From contig CM051455.1 of assembly GCA_028274465.1 (NCBI GenBank), forward strand, positions 118,333,547 through 118,397,546: a stretch of DNA of 64,000 bases, given 5' to 3'. This stretch comes from Plantago ovata. Its lineage: Eukaryota > Streptophyta > Magnoliopsida > Lamiales > Plantaginaceae. A model generated the notes under the pieces. It searched no databases, was not told where the DNA came from, and saw nothing but the letters and a program-made list of their open reading frames with translations. Shown in pieces: positions 11,478 through 24,088 of the stretch (within the stretch, counting starts at the first letter, position 1; each line of letters begins with the position of its first letter). The position numbers and the translations under genes are program-made.

Positions 11478-13549
11478 ATGCCGCATACCCGTTCTGCAGG
11501 TATACCGCTTGCTTATTCAATTGCTGAGATCGATAGAGTCTACCACCAAAGAAGGCGACTCCTTTTCAAGGAAATCGACGAAATGGCAGAAGCTAGACCA
11601 CTGAAGGCATGGGTACAACCCACTAAGGATCGTATGAGGGGACCGACGATTGTTCTTTCGCCTGCAACCCGAGATCTGGAGATCAAGAACCACGCATTCC
11701 AACAACTTCCGAGGTTCTATGGCTTATCAAGGGAATATGTGATGGGGTACTTGAACGATATCGATGATTTCGTCAACCAACTCCCACGACCCGGAGCTGA
11801 CATAACAACGGATGAGTTAAGGATGAAGGTTTTTGCTATGGGACTTGGCGACAGAGCCAAGTCATGGCTGAGCTCTCTTCCAGCAGGCTCGCTGGACACT
11901 TAGGAAAAGGTTTTTTCAGATTTCATGGAGAAATACTTCCCGCACACTCTGACTACCGAGCTTAAGGCGCAGATCACTGGATTCAAGCAAGACTATGATG
12001 AGACCATCTACACCGCATTCGAGAGGTTCCAAGATCTCACGAACAAGTGTCCTCACCATGGTTTTGAACTTTCTGACCTAGTCCAACACTTCTACAATGG
12101 ACTAACCTTCGAAAACCAACAAGTGGTGGATTTCCAATGCCGAGGCAATATTTGGGAGGAAACCGCAGAAGCCGTCTGGGCTGTTTTCGAAAAGCTTGCT
12201 AAGGGTTCGCAGTTCAAGGACCCAAGGGAAATGGTTAGGAGACGTGGACCTGAAGCTCCACCGACTCAAGAAGACCCTATGTACAGGGGGAATGGGGATC
12301 AATTCGAGTGCTTTACCAACGAATTAAAGCAAGTCCTCAAGAGCGCCACCAGAACAACTGTTTCGAACGAGGTATGCCGAATATGCAAGAACTATGGGCA
12401 TGGGGCTCATATGTGTAGATCGGAGCTGGCATACGATGATGGCAACTGGGCTCGAGGAGGCGAAGAAGAAGCCTTTGCTACGGAGTTTGGTACTCAAGAA
12501 GTTAGCTACGGACAAGACGGTAGGAATCCTCGAGGTGGATTCTGGAGAAGAGGATACCGTAACAATCAAGGATATGCACCGGCTAACCAAACTTATGGAC
12601 CTAACCAAGACCGTAGTAGGATGAACTATGGTAATGATCACTGCGAAAACCCCGCTCCGAAAGAGCCACCGAAGTCGAAGTCGGCTCAACTGATGGAGAA
12701 CTTGCAGAACATGGTCGATCACACACAAAGTTTTCTTAAACGTTATGAGGATGATTCTGAGAAGACTAGGGCAAGGCTTGATAAGTTGGAAGAGAGCACT
12801 AGGCTTGCCCATCAAAAGATGCAAGAGTTGACCGACCGAAAACTACCTAGCAGCACTGTGAAGTCGAATGCCATTACATTAGCTGATGATGTACCTGACG
12901 AAATCACCATCAGGAAAGTTGTTAGGTGCAAGTGTTGCATGAAGGAAGAACTTCTACAGGCTGAGGAAGAAGAGAAGGGCCTAGGTTCTGACACAAGTGA
13001 TGAGGAGCAAGAGGATCCCGAACCACTCCCTAAAAGTTTCGATGTTAAGGTAGGGATTGGTGAGCTTCAAGATGTCCGTGCCACACTAGATACGGGATCC
13101 TACTCAAACATAATTCCTTTGAATGTGTTTGAAAAAAGCAACATCGGAAAACTATCTGGAAAAGGGCTATTGTGCAACTGGCGGATGGATCCTTCATGAG
13201 ACCGAAGGGCGTTGTGAAAAATGTTTTGGTCATGATTGGTGAAGCATCTATATACACCAATTTCGTAGTTATGCCGGCATCTGCACCTGGGACGGGGGAT
13301 GTCATACTCTTAGGGCAAACATTCTTGACTAAACTACGCTCAGTGATGGATATCTACCAAAGAACATGCACCATCGAAGTGAATGGCAAACAACACGTAT
13401 TGCAAGCCATACCTGATCCACCTGAACCGCCTAATATTACTACTCACTATTGTGGTCTTGCAGCCTATATTCTTTCTTATTCACAGGTTCGTGGCATGGA
13501 AAGGAGATCAATGAAGGGGAAGCCTAGTACCCGCAAAAAGAAGAGATAG
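11478..13549 (+). pseudogene. gag: Athila-like gag with protease domain, element A
   Basis: The region starts MPHTRSAG and contains the gag core (GLGDRAKSWLSSLPAGS, a W-rich linker, FPHTLTTELKAQITGF), which is characteristic of Athila/Tat gag. A CxxCxxxGHxxxxC zinc knuckle (CRICKNYGHGAHMC) follows, then a charged coiled-coil-like stretch and an aspartic protease block (ATLDTGSYSNIIPLNVFE). It ends in a basic tail, KGKPSTRKKKR. In life it would form the particle and bind RNA. It is closely similar to minus-strand copy G (44078-45870). No reverse transcriptase or integrase follows. It is broken, with about two or three breaks. Confidence 0.85.
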
Positions 13550-16500
13550 GCGCAGACAGGAGTCGAGTCAAAGACTTTAAACAATGACGCTATCCGGGAG
13601 GCAACCCGGAATTTTTACCGCTTTCTTAATTGCTTTTCTGCATGCATTCATTCTTGAACTATTTGCTTCTCTTATGCGAATTTGTTCATGTTTGTGTCGT
13701 ATATGCTTTTGTTTGAGTGAGAATTTTCGAGTGGTTTTTTGAAAAAAATCAGTTTCGGGATTTAAACCGCGTTTTCTGACATCGGGACCCGTCTCCCCGC
13801 ATTGGGGAGCACGGGGCGAACCGCCCCGCACGTGGGGGGGCGAACCGCCCCACGGTCCCAGATCTTAAAAAACGCGGATTTCAACCCCAAAACCTTATTT
13901 TCTTCATTCTTCTTCATCCATACTCCCAAAAAACCCGAAAAGTGCGATTTTGCTTCTAAATCTTCATAACTTCTTCATTTCTTGACCAAATTGAATGTTC
14001 TTTAGCTTAATTCGAAGCCTATTACATGATCTATCATCCTATCCGAACAGATTTCATCCTAATTCGTTAGATTTGCAGATCTGAGGTATCATCTTTAAGA
14101 ACCCTAATTTTCGAATTTGGGGGTTTTCTATTTTGAGCTTCAATTATGCTTGTTTGATGCATGGGTATGTTGTATGTGTGATTAGACATGTTATTTACTA
14201 TCAATTGCATGTTCAATTTTGCTTGAATTGTTGATTTGGGTATTTTGCTATTAGATGACATATCTTGTTATGCATTATGTCTTTATCTTTGATTTCTAGC
14301 ATATGGATATGCTTATTGGTGTAATATTGGTGGATTTGACGATAGAATGCTTAATTGTTGAGTATGAGGATTTATGCTGGTAGAATTTTTGCGCTGCTAT
14401 GGTATGAATTGAGCCTTGTTATCAAGGATATTGGTTGTCTAGTAAGAGCATGATGTGATGTATTGCATGTAGTAGTTACGTTTGTATGTTACATGATGAA
14501 GAAGCTAGGCTAGACATTGCGGTTTGGGGAGTTCGATTGTTGATTTTATCACTTGTGTGTCTCGCTTTTACACTAGAATATATTTGAGTCTGTTTTGAGT
14601 CGTACGAGGTGCTAAACGCTGTTTGTAGGTACCATACCAAGGGAAGGGAGCATTCCCGTATGATTGCTGTGAAGAACCATGTCAAGGAAGGTGATCTCGC
14701 TAGATGTGCGTTCGAGCCAAGGGGTTTGGAAACAACGTCGTGGATTATCCAAGAGGAGGAGCCAGAGTACGCTTGGAGTAAGGACTCCTATGCCTATTCA
14801 TGCACCACCGAAGGGTCAGAAACCACTATTATGTCAGCACTCCATCACGAGGACTGCAGAGTTCGAGTGAACAGGAAGGCACCGGGACAGTCTTGCCGCG
14901 ATGGATTCGATCTTGAGTCCGAAGTTGCTCGAAGGTTCCGAAGCGCTAGCTTGGTTCCAAAATGTAATGACATGGGTACACAGTCCCTCGTTGGGGCGCC
15001 TCTTGCCTGCCTCTAAAGTGAGCATCATATAAACATTGGTCGGAGCAACAATGGATAAAGTGGTCGAAATTGGAGAAAAAGGTAGAAGACTTCTGAGGAT
15101 CCGAGCAGCCTACTGTAACCTTCTCGTGGTGTAAAACGTTGGAGGGAGAGGTCCTGATACCATTGTCCTTTCCCCTTCAACAGTTCACATCCTATTGAAG
15201 GGCTACAGGATGGAGGATTCCATAACAGCGGCGGTTAATCTTGAGAATTCTACCTGCCACTGCAACTCTACTGGCGATGATGATGGTGACAGTAGTGACA
15301 ATGAAGGCCATACGAGCAATGATGACTCTGATAGAGGAGTTGTTCCTATCCGGCCTAAAAATGGAACTACCGTACCCACCAGAAGACCTGATGTCACACT
15401 ATAAAGCTCACAGAGGAGGCCCAATAAATCACAAGCAGCATACTCAGCCGACCGAGGCCTAACCATGGGGTAACATCTAGTATCACATCTTATTTCCTCA
15501 TTTTCTTACTGCTAGGGACTAGCGTTAATTTCATGAGGGGGGATGGGATATAAGTGATTTGATGTTGTTAGTTTGGAGCTTGACATTGGTAGGCTGAGTA
15601 TAATACCTCGCGTGTTTTACCTATCTGCATTTTGCATTTGCACATTTACTGCTTTCTTAGATTTTTTAGGTTGCATTTCACTACATTCATCCTAGGATAG
15701 TCTTGCATGTTTTATATGGAGTTTATTGCTGAATTTTCGAACTTTTTACTGGGAAAATCAACTACCTATGCCATTAATCGTATGCTTCTCTATGAATTTG
15801 TTTGAGGTTTTTCTCGCTTGGCTTGTCACATTTATGTATTGCACTTAGTTAAGCATGGTAGTCTCGACATCACTTAGTGGTGTTTTCTCTACTGCGGTTC
15901 ACGAAGGCCTTTATAATAGGATGATGCATGTTAGGGTCTTATGGTTTTTTTCCCGAGTAATTATGTACCTAAGAGGCAACAAGTCTTCACCATGCTTTGA
16001 CATTGCTAAATGCCTATGAAGGAGGTAGTGTGAGGTTGTGTGATCCTTTGTTTATAACCTATTCTTCCGAATAGGTTTGGGGAGGGGGTTACACCATCAT
16101 AGACTTCTTTCTGTTTTTCATTTTAGTATCGTGAGTTTATTTTTCTTTTTCCGTGAATTTTGTACTCCAAGCTATTCCTTCGAATAGGTTTGGGGAAGTC
16201 GTGTGAGTCATTTTGTTTCTCTTTTTGTTATGCTACTGCTGGCTAGAAGAAATCGGAAAAAAAGAGAGAAAAATTCCAGAAGAAAAAAAAGAGAAAAAAA
16301 AAAAAAGAGAATCTGGAAAGAAAAAAAAGAGAAGACCCCAAAAAAGCAAAGAAGGGTTCAAAAAAGAAAGCCAAATAGCAGTTTAGCAAAGTTTTGAGTC
16401 TTTTCCATTTTTCGTATTGTTCGTAATCATGTTTTTCTATTTTTTATCCTTTTTGTCTTGAGTGTCATCTGTTCTAGACCACCCTCGTCCTGCCATTCAG

Positions 16501-16977
16501 GAAGTGGTGCATAACTTAAGACTTTACTTGAGAGATGGGTAGAATAGGGGAGTGTTATCTTTTATACGGAACCCTCCTTCGTTTGATGAGAGCCAGTACT
16601 AGTTCGACCTCTTTTGAGGAAAAGTCTTAACATGGTGGAACAGCAGTAAGTCCTCAGTTTCATAGGCACGGGGAAACCATTCGTATCTTAGCATGCATCA
16701 TTATGTCGTCACTGACTAGGTCCAGGTAGAGAATGTTACGAGAGACTATCTTGTCTTGACATAAGTGCTTATGTGGATGTGTATAAGTCAATCGAGGTAT
16801 TCTTCAACCTATATTCATGTTTTGATTTGTATGGTTTTTGTTCATATGTTATTTGGTAGATTCAGTAGATTAGTTCATTTTATTTGGCATGAAACTCCAT
16901 TTTGAGTCTTGCATGTTTTTTGTATTAGAGTCTAGCTTAGTTGCTTGAGGACAAGCAAAGGTTCGGTTTGGGGAGTT
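13550..16977 (+). other. Non-coding internal region of Athila-like element A
   Basis: No pol gene is recognisable in this 3.4 kb. It holds a palindrome group at 13793-13853 (CTCCCC/GGGGAG, then two GGGGCG-AAC-CGCCCC types), a stretch at about 14600-15410 that is open in several frames but matches no family I know, an A/G-rich tract at about 16250-16390, and two hairpins followed by polypurine runs at 16056-16088 and 16169-16196. Parts align with copies G and H, so the region belongs to the family. Confidence 0.75.
16965..16977 (+). other. Polypurine tract of element A
   Basis: GGTTTGGGGAGTT directly precedes the 3' LTR at 16978, after TTGCTTGAGGACAAGCAA, a word commonly found before the 3' LTR of Athila/Tat elements. 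It would prime plus-strand DNA. Confidence 0.85.
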
Positions 16978-18239
16978 TGATGAATGTGTATTTTACACTT
17001 TCATTCGAGTCTTTTTCAACTATTTTAGCTATCCTCTATGTTAATTTAGCTATATTTTAGTACATTTTATTAGAATAGTGTCATGTTTCCCTTTAGATTT
17101 TATTTTACAGGTTTTGGTTGAAATTCGGAGATTACCGGGCAATTATATTGAAGTCTACAAGGAATTGGTGTTCCAGAAGCCTATTTGGAGTATCTGAAGG
17201 TTTCCGGATAGGATTTGGAGTCTAGGGGCCGAATCTGGAGGTTAGAAGGCTACTAGAAGTCATAAACCGAGTCCGAAAAGGTGAAGAAATCCAAATCCGC
17301 GTCGAAACGCGGAAATTCCGCGAAATATTGGGGGGCGAACCGCCCCAGCCAGAGGCGAACCGCCCCAGAGAAAATTCGGGGCCTATATATAGAGCTCAAG
17401 TTTTTCTCCGAAAATCATATCTTTCCAAGCCTACTTTCTCACCTCTCTCTATAGTTTTAGGTAGGAACTTCCCGGGGCCTGTCCTGGGAGTTCCGTAGCT
17501 TAGGGGACACCTTTTCATAGCAGTTTGGAGCTCGTAGGACCGCAATCATCCGGAGATTGACAACCTTCGGTAACTTTGTATCTTACAGTTTTAACTACTT
17601 ATTTTATTTATCTTTCAATATGTTTTCTTCTATGATTTCTATTGATTGCATGCCTATTATGAGTAGCTAAACTTATCGTTGGTGGTAGTATGTGAATTCT
17701 TAGCGAGGGAAGATAATCATGCTAATGGCTATATCGCGCATTATACTCCGTGTCATTGCTTTATTTCGTTGAACAGTTGCAACCAAAATTCTCGTATGTT
17801 GTATTGATTATTATGCACGCATGGACACTAGTCGACCATCAGACCAATTATCTTCGTAGTGTTGAATAATTACGGAACATATTAGGACAATCGTTGTTGA
17901 CTAGTCAGACCAAATTATCTTCGTAGTGCTTAATACTTGCAACAGGACACAAGATTGATTCAAAGATCTCTATGCAAGACCGAGGAATTTATGCATGATT
18001 ATCGACCCATTATGTTAAGAAGGACCATACTATCACCAATCTCCATTATCTGCTTGAAACCCCCTTTTGTTTTCTATCTGCTGTTTTATATTCTTAATTA
18101 GATTTGATAAAGCTAGTATAGTCCTGAGAGAACGACACTCGAGTCATTCTACTACTACACTACGGTTTTCGTTGTAGTTGTGGATTGCCTTTGGCTAATT
18201 ACAAATTTATTTGATTGACGATTGACAAACGTCTCATCA
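16978..18239 (+). repeat. 3' LTR of Athila-like element A
   Basis: This 1262 bp copy of the 5' LTR has its palindrome cluster at about 17330-17370 and a TATATATAG box at about 17384-17392. It is followed by the TACAC duplication and the continuation of Angela-like gag. Confidence 0.93.
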
Positions 18240-18244
18240 TACAC

Positions 18245-21200
18245 CATGAATGCGAAAGACGTTACACTGCCCGAGCTCCATAATCTGCTGAAGACATATG
18301 ATCAAACTCTTCCTATGAAGGAGAAATCGATCATGTATGTTGGGAAACCGTCTATCCCAAACCCGAGAAACAGAGGTGCTAAGGGTAAGGGAAAGTCGGG
18401 AGCCAAGGCTAACACTTCGAGTGATAGGACTAAGCGTCTGAACCAGAAAAGGAAGTTCAAGAGGAGCGGAACGCTACGCACAGATGAATATCTTTTCTGT
18501 AAGCAGAAAGGGCATTGGAAGAAAGATTGCCCTAAGCTAACGGCAGATCAAGCTAAGAAGCCGCCGACTTCTAGCTCAGGTATGTTTGTTATTGAAATGA
18601 ACATGACCACTTTTGACTCCAACGGTTGGGTATTAGATACAACCTATGGCTCACACATTTGTAATAATGTGCAGGGGCTAATTGATCACAGGCTAGTCAA
18701 GCAAGGTGAAATCGACTTGCATGTTGGGAACGGCAATCCAGTTGAAGCCAAACGCGTTGGACGCTGCAAGATAGATTTACCATCAGGACAATGTTTAGAA
18801 CTTGATAACGTCTATTTTGTTCCATCCATTGTCAGAAATATTATTTCCATTCCATTGTTGGACAATTTAGGTTTTTCCTTTCGTTTTGCTAATAATACTT
18901 GTTATTTTTCTCTAAATGACCAGTATTATGGAAAAGCTCGCTTAGTGAATGGTTTATATATTTTGCAAAGTAGTCTACCTTTATTTCAATTACATAACAA
19001 ACAACCGTCTTCAAGTAGGAAGAATAATCCATCTTATCTATCGCATTGTCGGCTAGGCCATATCAATGAAACTCGGATTCAAAGACTAAGGAAGTTGGAC
19101 TACTTAGAACCATTTGATTTCGAATCATATGGTACATGCGAATCATGTGTTAAGGGTAAGATGACGAACAAACCCTTTGTTGGACAAGGTGTTCGTGCCA
19201 CTCGCTGCTTAGAGCTCATACATACCGATGTATGTGGACCTTTTAAAGTCCAAGCACGTGGAGGTTATTCTTACTTCGTTACATTTACTGACGATTTCTC
19301 AAGGTATGGATATATTTATCTTATGAAGAATAAATCTGAGACCTTTGGGAAATTCAAGGAGTTTAGGAATGAGGTCGAGAATGAATTGAACCTAAGGATA
19401 GTCACTCTTCGATCAGGTCGAGGAGGTGAATACCTTAGTGAAGAATTTATCGACTACTTGAAGGAGAATGGAATTCAATCCCAATGGACCCCTCCTGGAA
19501 CACCACAATTAAATGGTGTGTTTGAGAGAAGGAATCGAACCCTGCTAGACATGGTGAGATCAATGATTGGATTCTCGACTCTTCCAAAATATCTATGGGG
19601 ATACGCGCTACAAACTGCAATCTACATTCTGAACCGTGTACCATCTAAATCAGTGGAGAAAACTCCTTATGAGTTGTGGAAAGGAAAGAATCCCTCACTG
19701 GGCTATCTTAGACCTCGGGGCTGTCCTGCGATAGTCAAAATGTTGCTCACTGATAAGTTAGATGCCAAGGGTGTCAAAGTTTATTTCATAGGCTATCCTC
19801 GTCAGACGAGAGGCTATGAATTCTATCATGCTGAAGATCACAAGGTGATAGTATCTAGAAACGTCAAGTTTTTAGAAGCAGAATACCTCGAAGAAGAGAG
19901 GTTAAATGATATGATAGAACTTGAAGAAATTCAAGACTTTGACACGCGCGAACATGAGTTGTCTAAATCTTCTGATTTTGACTCAAGTTCAGTGGGAGTT
20001 TTCGAAGCAGAGAAGGGTAATGATATGACACTTGATAGGCATGTCATAGTCAGTGGGAGTCCTGTGATTAGATCAACAGTTGAAACCACACCAATAGAAC
20101 CTGTTGTCAATCAACCCGTGCAACAAGTTGCACAAGAGCAGCCTCCCTCTAGGGAACAGGGTCGTAGCACGCGACCGACTGCATCAGTGCCCACTGATAA
20201 TGTTCGTATTACACGAAGCCAGAAAAGAAAAGCATCAGAAATGCCGACAGAAGCACCAGTCGAGTTCCGTAGGTCGAAGAGGATCCCAAAAGGACCTCAG
20301 AAGCAAAGCCTTATGATAGAAGACATCAGTGAACTTGATGTTGGCTTATCAGATCGGGAAGACCCCGAGACCTACAAAGAGGGAATAAATGATATTGACT
20401 CAGACAAATGGCAAGACGCCATAGAATTGGAAACGGACTCCATGTACCTGAACCAAGTTTGGAGCTTGGTAGACTTGGCCCAAGGGGTTAGACCTATTGG
20501 GTGCAAATGGGTCTTTAAACGAAAGACAGATGCCGATGGAAAGGTACAAACACACAAGGCTAGACTTGTGGCGAAGGGCTACACACAAAGTTATGGCATC
20601 GATTACGATGAAACCTTTTCACCAGTAGCAAAGTTGAAGTCTATTCGAATTCTACTTGCGATAGCTGCCTATTATGATTATGAGATCCGGCAGATGGATG
20701 TAAATACTGCCTTCCTCAATGGAAACCTTGAGGAAGAGGTCTATATGGTACAGCCGGAAGGTTTTATTAGTAAAACCAGGCCAACTGCTGTATGCAAATT
20801 ACAGAGATCCATCTATGGGCTAAAGCAAGCGTCTAGGAGATGGAATATCCGCTTTGACGAAGCTGTCAAACCGTTTGACTTCGTTAGAAGCGTAGAAGAT
20901 CCCTGTGTCTACACTAGGCACAGCGACAAGGGAGTCGTTTTCATGATCATTTATGTTGATGACATTTTGATCATGGGAAACAAATGTCTCTATGCTAGAA
21001 GAGTCTAAAGTTTGGTTATCAAGTACCTTCTCAATGAAGGACTTTGGTGAAGCGAACTACATCCTAGGGATAAAGATCTATAGAGATAGGTCCAAGAGGA
21101 TGTTAGGATTGACACAGTCCACCTACATCGACAAAATATTGAAGCGTTATAAGATGGACGACTCAAAGAGAGGCTTTCTCCCAGCTAGGCATGGGATCGT

Positions 21201-21876
21201 GATATCAGTTAAGGATAGTCCTAAAACTGATGAAGAAAGAAAGGCAATGAGTCGTGTTCCCTATGCTTCGGCAGTAGGGTCTATTATGTATGCAATGAAT
21301 TGCACAAGGCCAGATGTGGCATATGCGCTTAGTGTCACTTGTCGACACCAACAGAGTCCAGGAGTACCTCACTAAGCTACTGTAAAGAACATTCTTAAGT
21401 ACCTTCGACGGACTAAGGAAACGTTCTTGGTGTTTGGTGGAGAACCAGAATTAAAGATGTCTGGTTATGTCGACGTTGGATTTGAATCAGATCCTGATGA
21501 CTTTAAGTCACAGACAGGATACGTATTCAAATTGAACGGAGGAGCTATCTGTTGGAAGAGTTCTAAGCAAGCCACTATTGCTGACTCAGCCACAGAAGCC
21601 GAGTACATTGCTGCATCAGAAGCATCGAAAGAAGTTGTCTAGATTTTAGAGTTCTTGAAGGAATTGAGGGTTGTTCTTGCTCCTAGTCCAATAACGATTT
21701 ATTGTGACAACACGGGCGCCGTCGCTCAAGCCAAGGAGCCTAGATCAACAAACAAGAACAAACATGTACTTAGAAAGTATCACGTTATACGTGAGATTAT
21801 TGATAGAGGAGAAGTTAGTATAGAACGTGTCTCAACCACGGACAACGTGGCAGATCCTTTCACCAAGGTCTTATAA
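18245..21876 (+). pseudogene. pol: Angela-like gag C-terminus and pol, element B
   Basis: The order is gag end, zinc knuckle ([11 protein letters not shown]), protease-like block ([15 protein letters not shown]), GAG-pre-integrase block ([14 protein letters not shown]), integrase core ([53 protein letters not shown]), Copia reverse transcriptase ([34 protein letters not shown]) and RNase H to the end ADPFTKVL. Integrase words such as [11 protein letters not shown] and [14 protein letters not shown] are close to the Angela/Tork lineage. It would have been made as one polyprotein with the gag before element A. It is broken, with about three breaks. Confidence 0.88.
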
Positions 21877-21942
21877 GTGGATGCCCACTTAACATACTAT
21901 GTTAATCTAGGCATTAAGCATAAAGGTGACTGGCTCTCGTCC

Positions 21943-21953
21943 AAGTGGGAGAT
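21943..21953 (+). other. Polypurine tract of element B
   Basis: AAGTGGGAGAT ends at the base before the 3' LTR, a form common in Copia elements. It would prime plus-strand DNA. Confidence 0.88.
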
Positions 21954-24088
21954 TGATAGTGTATATGTCCTAGAGACAGTCTTTATTAAGGGCATACAAC
22001 CCTTATTAAGGGCATATATGTACTATTACACAGGTCAACGTAATATAATATATGTTTGTTTGTTTGACTATTGAGTGTCGCTTTCATATTTATATTACAC
22101 CAGGCATACAACATGTCATATCTCTATTCCTGTCTGTATTGATATCAAACATGTCCCCTCAGATAGATGACCGATCACACAGATAGTGGGAGCTATGTGA
22201 GTTATCATCTATCCCAAACTCTCCCTAGTCGAGGTTCATCTCGGATGTGGGGGTCTGAATGAACCAGGTGAGACTAGTATGCGTGGAGGTTATACTTGTT
22301 AGAGCAAGTGTGAGCCGATCCCACGACCATGGAACGGATTGTTGGACAATCAAGAAACGTTCTCATAACTCTGCATAGTTGTTCGAAGGGTGATTACCGA
22401 ACAATGGAAGTACCCACCGGAAACTCCCATCGATGTATACTCTACACCGAAGTGTTTATGGGAACCGGAAAGTTGTCAAAGTGATGCCAGTCGTCCTTTG
22501 GACTTATAGGACTTTATCATCACATTTGTTGCTCCATATCCTTGGTGGACCCGTCGATGTCAGCTCTGAATAAGCAGTTGACCCAAGACACGATCCAGGA
22601 TTATGGCTACATACAAATGGGGATGATAAGTGATTCTGTGAAGGATTCATCTCTCATGTGTAGCATAGGAGAGCACTGCTCATAGTCGTTCATATTTGTG
22701 ATTGGTGAAAACGCTGGCCAGCGTATCAATATTATTATGATAGTCATAATAGATATTGGATTCACCAAGCAACTCACTGAAGACGCCCGTGGATGTATTA
22801 TTGGGATAGACACTTCATCGATCCTAGATGCATTCGAGTCAGTCAGATGAAGGGACGTTACCATCGCCGCGTTGAGCGCAACAGACTTCACAACGAAAGG
22901 GTTTGCTTTGAGAAACCTCTCAAACGTCCTCATTTATTAATATTGCAAATGGAACCGTCTAGGAATTCCATGTTGCCTAGTGTAGCACTTGCTTAATACA
23001 ATGAGGCCCTATGGGTCACACTATGTGGTGATTCAGCTTATCCGAATATCCTTGAAGATGGAATCGCAATTAATTTAGAATTAATTGTGATTGATGAATT
23101 ATAATTGATTTGGAATTAATTATAATTATTTGTGGCTCAATTAATAATTTGGAATTATTAATTGAATTGACTGATTAATTGTATTTTATGTAAATACAAT
23201 TAAAGATTATATTTTAGAAATATAATAGAGGTTTGATTTGAAAGGATATGTTAATTTAGAATTAATATATGCACATGGGAAAAATCTACTTGGAGTTTGA
23301 ATTGCCTTAGAATTATAAGTGGGTCCCAAAATCGGGACCCACCTAATCCCCTTGTATAGCCGCGCGACCAGTAGTAGTATGGGGAGGAGTTCGACTCCTT
23401 CCCATATTAGAAGTCAAGGGATAAGTTAGATTTTCTTGATTGAGTTTTAATTTGATTGGGAATGAATCTAGACTTAAATTGGTTTCATTGTGCAATAAGA
23501 ATTAGATTCTTATTCCTTTATGAAGTCTAATTGATTCTTCTTTAGGCTTCTATTGACTACTATATATAGTAGACTATTAGAGAGCTTTTTGACATGGTTA
23601 ATTGCAGATCATTCTGATTAACCGAATTCTTAGAGAATTATTCTACCAGTTTCCTTAGAGAAAATAAAAGCTCTCCTCCCCTACACCTCTAGCCGCGCGC
23701 GCCACCTTTCAACCGGAGGAAAATTGCCACCCCATCTTCTTGGCCACATAAAGAATATCCTAACAGTCTTTCTGATAAGCTGTTCATCCGTGGATACCAA
23801 GGTTGAGGTTCAAAGAGCTGGAAACTAACTTTTATTGTCTTGTAGATAATCAAAGTATTGTAGATATCTTCGACTTCGACGAAGGAGAAGATTCACCGGA
23901 CTGTTACGAAGACTTCATCGATTGGCATATCGATTCAATACCTACTCTTGCTTTTGGAGTATTGTAAGTCTTCTGATTAATATGTTTATTATATGCGTTA
24001 TATACATGATCAATTAACCTGCATGTTAAGAAAAATTTTGAAATTCCGCTGCGTACCCTAGGGGTAACTCTGACCATATTTTCTTACA
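21954..24088 (+). repeat. 3' LTR of Angela-like element B
   Basis: This 2135 bp LTR contains six adjacent hairpins (23067-23270), then two longer ones at 23319-23342 (9 bp arms) and 23379-23405 (12 bp arms with one wobble, loop TCG), and the palindromic TATA box at 23557-23572. It ends TTTTCTTACA and is followed by ORF2 of SIRE-like copy C. Confidence 0.9.

Larger units (their letters stand above)
10043..18239 (+). mobile_element. Gag-only Athila-like element A, ends intact
   Basis: This Ty3/gypsy element is flanked by the perfect 5 bp duplication TACAC (10038-10042 and 18240-18244). Its parts are 5' LTR 10043-11307, an Asp-tRNA primer site at 11311, a gag-protease region to 13549, 3.4 kb without recognisable pol, a polypurine tract and 3' LTR 16978-18239. 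The ends look whole. The coding part is broken, with about two or three breaks, and pol is absent, so it would have depended on a relative's enzymes. LTR divergence is about 1.5 percent by eye, on the order of half a million years at commonly used plant rates. It is the youngest dated insertion here. Confidence 0.93.
6319..24088 (+). mobile_element. Angela-like Copia element B with a nested Athila-like element
   Basis: This plus-strand element has 5' LTR 6319-8394, an initiator-Met primer site at 8396, gag from about 9351, pol to about 21876, a polypurine tract and 3' LTR 21954-24088. The flanks GAATG (6314-6318) and GAAAG (24089-24093) look like a target duplication with one difference. The element interrupts ORF2 of SIRE-like copy C. 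Element A (10043-18239) sits in its gag. The overall parts look complete, but the coding region is broken, with about four breaks besides the nested insertion. LTR divergence is roughly 2 percent by eye, so it is geologically young but older than A. Confidence 0.9.

Noticed and set aside
14609-15405. Open frames in the Athila-like internal region that could be a lost env or pol gene.
   Set aside because: No motif of reverse transcriptase, integrase or a known Athila extra ORF is visible; kept as unassigned internal sequence.
16203-16397. Open frame rich in lysine and arginine (and the mirror frames at 58429-58644).
   Set aside because: It is translation of an A/G-rich tract in the Athila-like internal region, with no conserved protein pattern.
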